From contig NZ_CP188040.1 of NCBI RefSeq assembly GCF_049943125.1, positions 372,001 to 436,000 on the forward strand: a DNA stretch of 64,000 nucleotides, in the 5' to 3' direction. Shown here in pieces: positions 17,821 through 26,478 of this stretch (positions are counted from its first letter, which is position 1; each line of letters starts with the position of its first letter). Source of the stretch: JAEXZL01 sp049943125. GTDB lineage: Bacteria > Bacillota > Clostridia > Clostridiales > Clostridiaceae. The translations under genes were made by a program, and so were the position numbers. Below the pieces are notes generated by a model that searched no databases, was not told the DNA's origin, and worked only from the letters and a program-made list of their open reading frames with translations.

Positions 17821-17858
17821 AGGACTATAGCCCATTGACATAAGGCTATAGTCCTTTA
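17821..17858. terminator. Terminator after the XpaC-TelA-LemA-TPM operon
   Basis: A perfect 12-bp stem, AGGACTATAGCC (17821-17832) and GGCTATAGTCCT (17844-17855), followed by TTATT. It may serve both this operon and the convergent HAD gene. Confidence 0.8.
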
Positions 17859-17868
17859 TTCTATAAAG

Positions 17869-18693
17869 CTATTTCACTATAAAAGCTTCACTTTTATCTT
17901 TAATTATAGCGTCACCCAGCTCCTTTACGGAGGGAAACTCATAGCTAGCTCTTATATCAGATGAAGAATATAATTCCTCTGTGGTCTCACCGGAATAAAC
18001 AAGAATTGAGGTTATACCTGCTACTTCTCCCATTTTTATATCTGTATATAGCCTGTCTCCAACCATGGCAATTTCTTCTCTCTTTAAGGAATACTTTTCA
18101 GTAATAGCTTCTATTATGGGTTCTTCTGGCTTTCCCATAATCTTAGGAGCCTGTCCTGTAGCAGCCTTAATCATTTCAATCATCGCTCCTACATCAGGCA
18201 TTGTTTTATTATCTTCTAAGGGACATACTATATCCCCATGGGTAGCTATGTAAGTAGCTCCTGCCTTTATATAATCACAGGCTATCCATATCTTCTCATA
18301 GGTAAGAGTGGTATCAAAGCCTAGAACCACAAAATCAATCTCCCTATCTCTCTCCTTAACAATCTCAAAACCAGCACTTCTAAAGTCTTCTTCTAGGGTA
18401 GGAGTTCCTAAGAGAAATATCCTAGCTCCTGGCTTAATATTATTTATATAATAAATTGTTGCATCTCCCGAGGAGTAAACCATGTCCTTCCCTACCTCAA
18501 TGCCTAAGCCACTGAGCTTTTTTATGTAAGCATCTTTTCCTTTAGAGGAATTGTTAGTTAAAAAAATATATCTCTTTTCCTGATTTTTTAGTATGTCAAG
18601 AAATTCTAAAGCACCAGGAATTAATCTTCCTCCTAAGTAAATTGTTCCATCCATATCAAGCAGAAAACATTTAATCTTATTTAAATTATGCAT
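17869..18693 (-). CDS. HAD-IIA family phosphatase (NagD/AraL-like)
   Basis: The chosen ATG (18693, protein MHNLNKIKCFLLDMDGTIYL) has AAGGAG nine bases before it; a TTG three codons upstream abuts the same site too closely. The 274 residues hold the four HAD motifs: DMDGTIYLGG near 14, FLTNNSSKG near 47, a lysine in IMGKPEEPI near 190, and MVGDRLYTDIKMG near 213. The large cap between motifs II and III is of type IIA. Relatives remove phosphate from sugar phosphates or nucleotides as housecleaning enzymes. Single gene on the minus strand. Confidence 0.93.
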   Translation of the reverse strand: MHNLNKIKCFLLDMDGTIYLGGRLIPGALEFLDILKNQEKRYIFLTNNSSKGKDAYIKKLSGLGIEVGKDMVYSSGDATIYYINNIKPGARIFLLGTPTLEEDFRSAGFEIVKERDREIDFVVLGFDTTLTYEKIWIACDYIKAGATYIATHGDIVCPLEDNKTMPDVGAMIEMIKAATGQAPKIMGKPEEPIIEAITEKYSLKREEIAMVGDRLYTDIKMGEVAGITSILVYSGETTEELYSSSDIRASYEFPSVKELGDAIIKDKSEAFIVK

Positions 18694-18797
18694 AAAGTCC
18701 AACTCCTTATTAAGCTATAGGACTATTATAGCATTTATATTACATTTTACGTACATCTGGAATATTTTATAATATGTTCATTTATTTTGGAGCTAAA

Positions 18798-18828
18798 GTA
18801 TATTATAATATACCCATATAGGGTATAT
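18798..18828 (+). promoter_or_regulatory. Promoter -10 with CsoR/FrmR-like operator palindromes
   Basis: TATAAT at 18804-18809 lies inside a 16-bp palindrome (GTATATTA/TAATATAC, 18798-18813). Overlapping its right side is ATATACCC (18808-18815), a five-base spacer and GGGTATAT (18821-18828). The TACCC-N5-GGGTA form resembles operators of the CsoR/RcnR/FrmR/CstR repressors. Located about 60 bases before the VOC gene. No such repressor is encoded in the window. Confidence 0.5.
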
Positions 18829-18887
18829 CAACATAACTAATGGGCAGAACATACTCTAATAGATAATTTTACACTGGAGGAATATTT

Positions 18888-19733
18888 ATGGTAAATTTTC
18901 ATTCTCAGCCCACCACCCATATAAACCATGTGGCATTAAAGGTTAAAGATTTGGAAAAGTCAATTGAATTTTATAAAGATATTTTGGGTTTCAAGGTTTT
19001 AAAAAGCATTGAAAATACTGTAGAGCTTACAGCAGATGGAGAACAGCCACTATTAACTCTAATCTACTCTGAATCCTATGAATTGAAGCCTAAAAGAACT
19101 ACAGGCTTATACCATTTTGCACTGCTTCTACCGGAGCGTAAGGATTTAGCTAACTTCTTACTTCATATAGCTAACAAGAAATACCCTATAGGTGCTGCTG
19201 ACCATCATGTGAGCGAAGCAATATATCTAGAGGATCCTGAAGGGAACGGAATAGAAATATACTCCGATAGACCCTCTTCGCAGTGGACTATAGAAAATAA
19301 ATATGTTAAAATGTCCACGGATCCTTTAAATACAGAGGATTTACTTAAAGAAGCCGATGAAACATGGAAGGGACTTCCCAGTAATACTGTTATGGGGCAT
19401 ATTCACCTTCATGTTAATGATTTAAATAAGAGTACAGATTTTTATGTAAAAGGATTAGGCTTTGATATTGTCCTACCTTATTATAATGCTGTATTTCTCT
19501 CTAACAATGGCTATCATCATCATATAGCTATAAATACCTGGAATGGGTCATCAGCTTCAGCACCTCCCTCAAATAGCACTGGTCTTGCTTACTATGATAT
19601 AACCTATGGAAGCCAGGAGCTATTAGACAGGCAACTAGCTAATCTAGAAAATATGGGATATAAGGTTACTAAAAAAGATTACTCCTATATTACAAGTGAC
19701 CCAGCAGGTATCACAATAATACTATCGGTATAA
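18888..19733 (+). CDS. VOC-superfamily protein, CatE/glyoxalase-like
   Basis: The 281-residue protein contains two vicinal-oxygen-chelate modules (about 10-130 and 165-281). The first keeps the usual metal ligands: His14 in THINHVALKV, a His in GLYHFALLLP near 76, and Glu in GNGIEIYSDRP near 123. The second has MGHIHLHVNDLNKST and YHHHIAINTW, but its last ligand is missing (GITIILSV where GxEI is expected). It resembles the Bacillus CatE/YfiE group of catechol 2,3-dioxygenases and glyoxalase-like proteins. A ring-cleaving oxygenase would be odd in a strict anaerobe, so detoxification of a reactive carbonyl or quinone is as likely. Confidence 0.85.
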   Translation: MVNFHSQPTTHINHVALKVKDLEKSIEFYKDILGFKVLKSIENTVELTADGEQPLLTLIYSESYELKPKRTTGLYHFALLLPERKDLANFLLHIANKKYPIGAADHHVSEAIYLEDPEGNGIEIYSDRPSSQWTIENKYVKMSTDPLNTEDLLKEADETWKGLPSNTVMGHIHLHVNDLNKSTDFYVKGLGFDIVLPYYNAVFLSNNGYHHHIAINTWNGSSASAPPSNSTGLAYYDITYGSQELLDRQLANLENMGYKVTKKDYSYITSDPAGITIILSV

Positions 19734-19770
19734 ACTAAAAAACAAACTGTACTACGGAAGGAGAATCCTT

Positions 19771-19968
19771 ATGGAATTAACTTTTAAACAAAATAAAGAA
19801 TTTAGATGCTCTGAATGTAAAGCAAAAATAGGCGAAAATAACGGAGCTCAGCTCGTCTTCGAAAAAGGCGTAAAGCCTACTGGAATGAGGCGTTTTCGCA
19901 GAACCCTTTCCTTTAATGCTGTGTGCCCGGAATGTGGAAAAAGTCAGACCATAAGTACTGAGCTTTAA
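19771..19968 (+). CDS. Small zinc-ribbon protein
   Basis: A 65-residue protein with two Cys pairs, CSEC (14-17) and CPEC near 54-57, around a basic loop with MRRFRRTLSF. This is a zinc-ribbon fold. The role is unknown; similar small ribbons bind nucleic acid or protein. A GGAAGGAGAA site precedes the ATG. It lies 37 bases after the VOC gene and before a strong terminator, so it is likely co-transcribed with it. Confidence 0.8.
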   Translation: MELTFKQNKEFRCSECKAKIGENNGAQLVFEKGVKPTGMRRFRRTLSFNAVCPECGKSQTISTEL

Positions 19969-19980
19969 AAGATTTGAAAA

Positions 19981-20011
19981 AATAGCACCCTCAGAGGGTG
20001 CTATTTTTTTA
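19981..20011 (+). terminator. Terminator after the zinc-ribbon gene
   Basis: A near-perfect hairpin, AATAGCACCCTC, one base, GAGGGTGCTATT, followed by TTTTTT. It is nearly the same hairpin as the one ending the next gene (21271-21303). Confidence 0.95.
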
Positions 20012-20114
20012 GAAGCGTACAAGACTTACGAATTCAAATATCATTACATTTTTAACATTTATTACTATTTAATGATATAATTGTATTATATTTATTAATA
20101 GGAGGATTTTTATT

Positions 20115-21272
20115 ATGAAAGATAATAATAAAAGTAACGAAAAGAAAGTTAGATTAAACTTTTTTTCCTATGATTATTCAAAGGTAGAGGAATACCTGGG
20201 GGCCATGGCAAGGGAAGGATGGATACTAGATCATATAAAAAACTCCTCCTTGCACTTTAAAAAGACTAAGCCCAAGACAGTAAATTTTCGTCTTCTTCCC
20301 TATAATAAAAGCAAAAATAAGGCCAAGGATAAGAACTTAAACCGAAATGATTTGTCCTTACAATCAATAACAGAAGAAGGCTGGAAGCTCATTGACTCAT
20401 TTAATGATACTCATGTATTTTTTAATGAAAATAATATACGTTTCCCCGGTGAGGATAAAAGCTTAACCTATAAATTAATAAAAAAAAGCACCTTATACTC
20501 TTTGGTTCCTATTATTCTTATGTGTATCTCCTTATTCTTATATACTTTAATATCTTTTATTAACTCTCCATTTATTGATGTACTAATGAATAAACCTATT
20601 TTACTCCTTTACCTCATAATATTTCCAATAATCGCCATTATATATATAACAGAGCTAGTAAAATTCATCCGTTGGCAGAACAAAAGTAATAGTTCTGAGG
20701 TAGAGGATAAGGACAGTAAAAAGGATATTATAAAAACTTTTAAATACAGACGTTTTGTAATCAGCTATTTACCTTTATTAATCCCAATTTTATCCTTATT
20801 ACTTATTACAGCTGATGATATTAATAATGAAGTTAAATATCCTGTAACCCTCCCTTTAACTCTTGAAGATATAAATTTACCTGTAACAACTAACCATAGA
20901 AAAACTGCCCATAAATACGGGTCCATTTTAGTTAATAATACTGTGTATATGCACCAGTATGAAAGTCTTGTAGAATCGGAAACATCCCCATTTCAATTGG
21001 TTGGAGATTCACTAGTTTATTCAGTTTATAAAACAAAATTCCCCTCTCTTTATGATGATATTATGCAGGATATTATTCTCAAGGATCCGTTCTATAAGAA
21101 ACCTTATACAAGTATAGAAACCCTTCCCTTTGGTAGTGAAGCAGCTTACTATACTGAAAATGATGAGTATAAGAGTTATGCATTATCATACCCGGACAAG
21201 GTAGTTGTATTAACCCTAAATTTTGAAATGACTGAGGAGCAAATGCATATTGTAAAGGAAAAATTCCAATAA
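20115..21272 (+). CDS. DUF2812 membrane protein
   Basis: The 385-residue protein begins with a DUF2812 module (KVRLNFFSYDYSKVEEYLGAM and GWILDHIKNSSLHFKK, about residues 10-110). A transmembrane pair lies near 128-146 and 160-178, another membrane segment near 217-232, and the C-terminal region (about 240-385) is predicted to lie outside. DUF2812 proteins are often encoded next to PadR-type repressors and may act as anti-regulators or envelope sensors. No PadR gene is adjacent here, which is unusual. It has its own ribosome site (AGGAGG) and terminator. Confidence 0.82.
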   Translation: MKDNNKSNEKKVRLNFFSYDYSKVEEYLGAMAREGWILDHIKNSSLHFKKTKPKTVNFRLLPYNKSKNKAKDKNLNRNDLSLQSITEEGWKLIDSFNDTHVFFNENNIRFPGEDKSLTYKLIKKSTLYSLVPIILMCISLFLYTLISFINSPFIDVLMNKPILLLYLIIFPIIAIIYITELVKFIRWQNKSNSSEVEDKDSKKDIIKTFKYRRFVISYLPLLIPILSLLLITADDINNEVKYPVTLPLTLEDINLPVTTNHRKTAHKYGSILVNNTVYMHQYESLVESETSPFQLVGDSLVYSVYKTKFPSLYDDIMQDIILKDPFYKKPYTSIETLPFGSEAAYYTENDEYKSYALSYPDKVVVLTLNFEMTEEQMHIVKEKFQ

Positions 21273-21306
21273 ATAAATAGCACCCCGTGGGTGCTATTTA
21301 TTTATC
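21271..21306. terminator. Convergent terminator overlapping the GNAT gene end
   Basis: A 15-bp perfect stem (21271-21285 with 21289-21303, loop CGT), running directly from the DUF2812 stop codon. It contains the TAA stop of the convergent GNAT gene (21298-21300), so one structure serves both genes. Confidence 0.88.
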
Positions 21307-22158
21307 TAGGATCATCTCATATTGTGTTACTCCACTCTCAAAGCCCATACTTATCAAAAAACCCTCCAAATATGAAGCCCCTTCCTCAATATTTAACATT
21401 GCCATTCCCTTTGAATCAGTATGGTCCTTCAGATAGCCTAATATTGCTGTGCCTATTCCCTGTCCTCTTTTCGTTTTATCCACAGCAAGCTGAGGTATAT
21501 CCCCTGTTTTTGTATCTATAATTCCATAACCCACTATCTCTCCCTCTTCAATTGCTATGACTCCCTGAAAGGCTTCTTTGTAGGCTAATACAGAAGCTAT
21601 AGAGTTCTGCCAGGAGGGATAAAAGTCCCAAAAGTAGGATAATGCCATCAAAGTCTCCTCTGTTATCTCCAATGTTTTTAAGTTAATTCCCTCTCTATTT
21701 TTAAAGATTATACCTTTTTCTTTATTATAGTTTAAGCAATTGAAGCTTCTAGTTACCTTAAAACCATTTTTCTTATACAGCTCAACTGCAGGAGTATTTG
21801 ATTGAATAACCTCTAAAAGATAAACCTCTACCGCCTTTTCTTTTAGAAGCTCATTAACTTCTTTAAAAACCCTAGAAGTAATCCCCTTATTTCTATAGCC
21901 AGGCAGTACTGCTGTACCTAAATCATAGACAGTTTTCCTCCCCCTATATTCTCTATAACCATTAAATATAAAGCCTACAAGCTTCCCTTCTGAAAAATAC
22001 CCCATAGAAAAATCTCTATTAAAGCCTCTTCTCTTAAGCATCCCCTGAAATTTCCACAAAGGGAAATCCATCTTCACCTGATAATCAGAAAAGGCCTCTA
22101 CAAAGGCTTCACAGAGAACCTCTTCTGGTACACCTGTAAGTATCTTTATTTCTTCCAT
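21298..22158 (-). CDS. GNAT-family N-acetyltransferase, two-domain
   Basis: The ATG at 22158 (MEEIKILTGVPEE) has GAGGTG six bases before it; a GTG three codons upstream overlaps that site. The 286 residues contain two GNAT modules. The first (about 1-150) has AVLPGYRNKGITSRVFKEVNELLKEKAVEVYLLEV and NTPAVELYKKNGFK; the second (about 155-286) has LAVDKTKRGQGIGTAILGYLK, both with the acetyl-CoA pyrophosphate loop. The substrate cannot be inferred. The last four codons overlap a shared terminator hairpin. Confidence 0.9.
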   Translation of the reverse strand: MEEIKILTGVPEEVLCEAFVEAFSDYQVKMDFPLWKFQGMLKRRGFNRDFSMGYFSEGKLVGFIFNGYREYRGRKTVYDLGTAVLPGYRNKGITSRVFKEVNELLKEKAVEVYLLEVIQSNTPAVELYKKNGFKVTRSFNCLNYNKEKGIIFKNREGINLKTLEITEETLMALSYFWDFYPSWQNSIASVLAYKEAFQGVIAIEEGEIVGYGIIDTKTGDIPQLAVDKTKRGQGIGTAILGYLKDHTDSKGMAMLNIEEGASYLEGFLISMGFESGVTQYEMILDK

Positions 22159-22346
22159 AGCTCTCACCTCATAATAATAAATCTATTAAACTAGTTATTT
22201 TATTTATAAATTATTTTACCATATATTGTAATAAACGACTATGATAATTATATTCTTCCTGTATAATTAACTATATGATACAAATAATGTATAATAAATT
22301 TATAAAACGCATTATCTCACATAAAAATAATTAAAGAGGTATACCC

Positions 22347-23183
22347 ATGAAGCAAAAGCTATATATAATTATTCTATTAATAAGTCTTATTCTTTCCGGA
22401 TGTTCTCCTGATAAGGATATTAAAGGTTCTCAAGGAAAGGATGCTAGTAAGGTTTTAGAAGCCTCTTCAGCAGTTATTGAGGATGAAACTCCCTCGCCTG
22501 AAGCTAAGACCGAGCCAGCCACACCTCCCACTTCTCAAGAAGCTAACAAAGCTCCAGAGAAAGCTCCTAACCCTCAAGAAGCAAATGAGGATGATACTGT
22601 TGTTCCGGAGGTATCAGGGCCTAAGATAGTTGATGGTTTCGTACTCCTCAGCTCCTTAGATAAGAATTTAGTTATAGACTTAAAATATGCTACTCAAGAC
22701 AATTTTACCGGGCAGGTTGTATATCCAACAGCCATTGCAGTATTAAGAACGGAAACTGCTGAAAAGCTGGCTGCTGCTAATAGAGAGCTAATGGCTTTAG
22801 GCTACAGAATTAAGGTTTGGGATGCTTACAGACCGGTTTCTGTTCAGGTTATCTTCTGGGACCTTGTCCAAGACAGTCGATATGTAGCCAACCCCTATAA
22901 GGGTGGTTCTATACATAATAAAGGAAGTGCTGTAGATATTACCTTAGTAGACTCTTCAGGCAAGGAAGTAGAAATGCCCTCTGGCTTTGACGACTTTTCA
23001 GAAAGAGCTTCAAGAAATAATCCCAATATGAGCAGCGAGGCCAGAAAAAACATGCAGCTCTTAACAGATATCATGGTTAAGCATGGCTTCACTTATATAG
23101 ACAGCGAATGGTGGCATTTCAATGACAGCAATGCAAAGAAGTACGATATTGTAGATATTGATTTAAGCTTATTCCTAAAATAA
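22347..23183 (+). CDS. D-alanyl-D-alanine dipeptidase (VanX/DdpX-type) lipoprotein
   Basis: The 278-residue protein has a lipoprotein signal (IILLISLILSGC, lipid on Cys near 19), then a Pro/Glu/Ala-rich linker (about 35-95), then a peptidase M15D domain. Zinc and catalytic motifs are visible: SIHNKGSAVDITLVD (His and Asp ligands) and EWWHFND (catalytic Glu and third ligand His). VanX enzymes cut free D-Ala-D-Ala; an extracellular lipoprotein form would act on peptidoglycan-derived dipeptide or recycle D-Ala. No vanA/vanH genes are nearby, so this is not a vancomycin cluster. Confidence 0.92.
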   Translation: MKQKLYIIILLISLILSGCSPDKDIKGSQGKDASKVLEASSAVIEDETPSPEAKTEPATPPTSQEANKAPEKAPNPQEANEDDTVVPEVSGPKIVDGFVLLSSLDKNLVIDLKYATQDNFTGQVVYPTAIAVLRTETAEKLAAANRELMALGYRIKVWDAYRPVSVQVIFWDLVQDSRYVANPYKGGSIHNKGSAVDITLVDSSGKEVEMPSGFDDFSERASRNNPNMSSEARKNMQLLTDIMVKHGFTYIDSEWWHFNDSNAKKYDIVDIDLSLFLK

Positions 23184-23215
23184 AAAATACCTTGCTCCTG
23201 GCAAGGTATTTTTAT
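23183..23215. terminator. Bidirectional terminator between the dipeptidase and oxidoreductase genes
   Basis: A 13-bp stem (AAAAATACCTTGC at 23183-23195 and GCAAGGTATTTTT at 23201-23213) with a five-base loop. Confidence 0.9.
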
Positions 23216-23218
23216 TTA

Positions 23219-24193
23219 TTAGGCTTTTTCAAAAGGGTAAATAACTCCCCATTGTTGTCTCAGACTATCCATAAGCTTCATGATTCTTACGGTTTCCTTA
23301 TGAGGCATTTCTGGACATTCAGTTCGTCCTTCTCTAATAGCCTTTATTGCTGACAGTACCTCATATTCATAGCCTGTAATCTGTTTTGGTGTTTCAAAGG
23401 TCTTAATAACTTCTCTATCAGTACCATAAACCTTAATGCCTTCACAATTATTGATATTCTTGAACTCAATATAGCCCTTGCTACCGTTGATAATACCATA
23501 TCTATCAGTGACAGCAAGCATGTTACTGTGAAGCACTGCTACCTTTCCGCCTTTGTAGGTAATAATTATAGTATTCTGTCCATCAACTCCAGTTTCAGTC
23601 TTTACACAATCAGAGGTAACTCTTTCTATGTCATCACCAAATATCATGGAAGCAAAGTTTATGGGATATACACCTAAGTCTAAAAGAGCTCCCCCAGCAA
23701 GATTAGGATCCACCATTCTTTTAACCTCATTTAATATATATCCCAGATTTGCTGTTAAAGAGGTTACCTCCCCTATAGTACCACTATCTATTATCTCTTG
23801 AAGCACCCATCTCATTGGTAGATACCTAGTCCATATTGCTTCTGTTATCAGAAGGCCTTTAGACTCTGCAAGAGAAATTATTTCCTCTGCTTGAGCTGCA
23901 TTAGCTGTAAAGGCTTTTTCACAGAGGACATGTTTACCGTTTTCAAGACAGAGCTTAGCATTAGCATAATGCTCTGAATGAGGGGTAGCAATATAAATCA
24001 GCTCCACCTCCGGATCCTTCACCAGCTCTTCATAAGAGCCATAAGCCTTTTTTATATTATATTTATCTGCAAAGCTTTTAGCCTTTTCAAGACTTCTTGA
24101 GCCTACAGCATAGCACTCTGCCTCCTCCATATTGCTTACGGTATAGGCCATAGTACCACCTATATTTCCAGCTCCCAATATTCCTATCTTCAT
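23219..24193 (-). CDS. Gfo/Idh/MocA-family oxidoreductase
   Basis: The 324-residue protein has an N-terminal NAD(P)-binding motif GILGAGNIGGTMA (3-15), IYIATPHSEHYANA near 71-84 and the catalytic-lysine region HVLCEKAFTAN near 93-103 (the usual EKP is EKA). The C-terminal substrate-binding domain has LLDLGVYPINFASMIFG near 170-186. The closest named group is the dihydrodiol/xylose dehydrogenase-like branch. Substrate unknown, probably a sugar or polyol derivative. Single gene. Confidence 0.88.
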   Translation of the reverse strand: MKIGILGAGNIGGTMAYTVSNMEEAECYAVGSRSLEKAKSFADKYNIKKAYGSYEELVKDPEVELIYIATPHSEHYANAKLCLENGKHVLCEKAFTANAAQAEEIISLAESKGLLITEAIWTRYLPMRWVLQEIIDSGTIGEVTSLTANLGYILNEVKRMVDPNLAGGALLDLGVYPINFASMIFGDDIERVTSDCVKTETGVDGQNTIIITYKGGKVAVLHSNMLAVTDRYGIINGSKGYIEFKNINNCEGIKVYGTDREVIKTFETPKQITGYEYEVLSAIKAIREGRTECPEMPHKETVRIMKLMDSLRQQWGVIYPFEKA

Positions 24194-24490
24194 TTTCCCA
24201 CTCCTTTCTAAATTTACCTTTTATTCCAGTATAACAAAATTTCCTGAGAGAATTAATCCCTCAGGAAAAAGTTAACATTTTCATCATCTACTATTAGAAG
24301 AAAGCTTTATATCGTAAATATATACCCCTTCATCCCTCCCTTCACTTAGATAACGATACACTGTTGAAAATGTTTCAATATTAACTATTTTTATACATCA
24401 ATAATAATTATATAGCAAAAACAGACTATGAATAGTAATTTACTTTCATAGCCTGCTTATAGTTTATTAGTATATTTTATTGATAATTTG

Positions 24491-24820
24491 CTAATTGCTA
24501 GCTCTTAAGTCCCTTATTTTGTCTACTAACAGATGACTTATAGCCATCCAAGGATTATAAAAGATTATCCTTGGTCCTGAATATCTCATTACCTCTTTAA
24601 TTTTAGCTTTGTATTTTGGAGCATAACATTGAGTAGTGCAGTGGGAGCAGAAGCCCTTGTTATCACCATGACGGCAATTATCTAGGCGTTTTAAGGCATA
24701 AGCCTTCAGCTCTTCTCTCTCTTCAGGTGTTCCATGACTTTCCTTTTTATAATAGATTTCTATCATCTTAATAATCATAGCTTTTTCTTTTTCAACTCTA
24801 CTCTTTTTCAAAGCTATCAC
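24491..24820 (-). CDS. ygbA: YgbA-type 'nitrous oxide-stimulated promoter' family protein
   Basis: The 109-residue protein has four conserved cysteines in NCRHGDNKGFCSHCTTQCYAP (near 50-70) and a C-terminal RYSGPRIIFYNPWMAISHL block, matching the YgbA family. In enteric bacteria ygbA is controlled by NsrR and induced by nitric oxide. The long frame starts at GTG (24820), three bases from the ABC gene stop; a TTG at 24811 has AGAGGTG six bases before it and may be the real start (MKKSRVEKEKAMI). Last gene of the ybaN-ABC-ABC operon. The cysteines may bind iron or a cluster; this is inference. Confidence 0.85.
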   Translation of the reverse strand: MIALKKSRVEKEKAMIIKMIEIYYKKESHGTPEEREELKAYALKRLDNCRHGDNKGFCSHCTTQCYAPKYKAKIKEVMRYSGPRIIFYNPWMAISHLLVDKIRDLRASN

Positions 24821-24822
24821 CT

Positions 24823-26478
24823 CTAGGATACCCTGCCTCTTTCTACGGAATATTCCTCATGGGCGATATTCATGGTAGATTTTCTGTGGGATATAAGAAC
24901 AACGGTCTTGTCCTTACATTCCTCCTTAATTGATTTTAGAATTATCCCTTCATTTAAGCTATCTAGGTTGCTGGTAGGCTCATCCAATAAAAGTAATGGT
25001 GAATCCTGTAAGAAGGCTCTAGCTATTCCAAGCCTCTGCCTCTCTCCTCCTGAAAGACTCTCTCCCAGCTCGCTTACCTTTGTGTTATACCCTTCTGGAA
25101 GAGACATAATAAACTCATGGATAGATGCTTTTTTCGCTGCTTCTACTACTTCCTCATGAGTAGCCTCTGGTCTTGAAAGCTTAATATTTGCCTCGATAGA
25201 ATCCTTGAATAAATAAGTTTCCTGGGTTACATAGCTCTGAATTTTTCTCAGACAGGAGGTGTTCAGCTCCTTTATGTCCTTCCCTGATACCTTTATATCT
25301 CCATTATCTCTGTCCCAAAACCTCATGAGAAGCTTTAAGAAGGTAGATTTACCACTTCCGCTTTTTCCTGTAATCCCCAGAATTTTATTCTTAGGTATCT
25401 CTATAGTAAAATCTGATAGTATTTTTTCGTCATCGTAGGAAAAATTCACTTCCTCACAGGATATACCGTGAAAATCAATCTCTTCCTTTCCCTCTACCTC
25501 CATGACCTCTGGCTCCTCCTCTAGAATTGCTAGAACTCTTTCACCACAGGCTAAGGTCTGAAGAAGATTGTTAGATAGATTACTTAAGGCAACTACAGGT
25601 CCAAAGGAGCTCATCATTGCTATAGTAGGTATAACCACTCCCACAAAATCAACGATTCCTCTACTCCATAGGAATATACCTGTAAAGAGCATTCCCAAAG
25701 AAAACAATAAAATTACCGTATCAGTGATGGCCTTTGTTTTTGCTTCATGCTCCTTAAGCTTTTCCTGAAGCCCATCGAGCTCGTCAGAGCTCTTAACCAT
25801 TTTTTCTAATCTATCCTGACCATCGTTAAACTGTATGGTTTCTCTAAGACCTCTTAAGCTATCTAACACATAGCTATTTAATTCTCCAAAGGAATTTCTA
25901 TACTGTTTTCCGTCCTCTTTACCTCTTTTAGAGTTTTGTCTTGGTAATATATAGCCTACAGTTATATATGCTAGTAAAGCAACTACAGCAAGAACCGGAT
26001 TAAAGCTTCCGATAAAGAACAGCATTATTCCAGAAGTAATTATAGCTATGGTTACAGGTGCTATGGTATGAGCATAAAACACCTCTAGAAGTTCAATGTC
26101 TGAAGTGATTATTGAAATAAGATTACCTTTATCCTTACCCTCTAGCTTAGCAGGGGCAAGTCTTCTAAGAGCCTTAAACACCTTGTCTCTTATAATAGCC
26201 AGAAGTCTAAAGGCAATATAGTGCCCGCTTGCTTGCTCTGCATATCTTAATACACCTCTAAGCACTGCAAGGAGTAAAACTGTCACAAGTATTGTTTTAG
26301 TAGCTATTCCAGTAGAAAGACCAAAGGCATTAACTAAGCCATAGCCTCCTAATATAGTTATAAAAATTGAACATAAAAAGCCTATAACACCCATGGTTAC
26401 TGTAATAGCCATAATGTGCAGCAGAGGCTTCACAAGGGCTAAAAGCTTTAATATTATTTTAAATCTACCTTTACCCAT
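24823..26478 (-). CDS. ABC transporter, fused membrane and ATPase domains (second subunit)
   Basis: The 551-residue protein has six transmembrane segments (about 12-300) and an ATPase domain with Walker A GKSGSGKSTFLK near 373, signature LSGGERQRLGIARAF near 472, Walker B LLLLDEPTSNLD near 494 and the switch LISHRKST near 530. The first gene of the pair overlaps it by eight bases, so a heterodimer is expected. Type IV (exporter-fold) pairs include CydDC thiol exporters and YbtPQ/IrtAB siderophore importers. The Fur-like box at the operon start favours an iron-related role, but this is inference. Confidence 0.9.
   Translation of the reverse strand: MGKGRFKIILKLLALVKPLLHIMAITVTMGVIGFLCSIFITILGGYGLVNAFGLSTGIATKTILVTVLLLAVLRGVLRYAEQASGHYIAFRLLAIIRDKVFKALRRLAPAKLEGKDKGNLISIITSDIELLEVFYAHTIAPVTIAIITSGIMLFFIGSFNPVLAVVALLAYITVGYILPRQNSKRGKEDGKQYRNSFGELNSYVLDSLRGLRETIQFNDGQDRLEKMVKSSDELDGLQEKLKEHEAKTKAITDTVILLFSLGMLFTGIFLWSRGIVDFVGVVIPTIAMMSSFGPVVALSNLSNNLLQTLACGERVLAILEEEPEVMEVEGKEEIDFHGISCEEVNFSYDDEKILSDFTIEIPKNKILGITGKSGSGKSTFLKLLMRFWDRDNGDIKVSGKDIKELNTSCLRKIQSYVTQETYLFKDSIEANIKLSRPEATHEEVVEAAKKASIHEFIMSLPEGYNTKVSELGESLSGGERQRLGIARAFLQDSPLLLLDEPTSNLDSLNEGIILKSIKEECKDKTVVLISHRKSTMNIAHEEYSVERGRVS

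Noticed and set aside
22347..23183. VanX-like gene as part of a vancomycin resistance cluster
   Set aside because: There is no vanH, vanA or vanRS next to it, and the protein is a lipoprotein with a long linker, unlike the cytosolic VanX of resistance operons.
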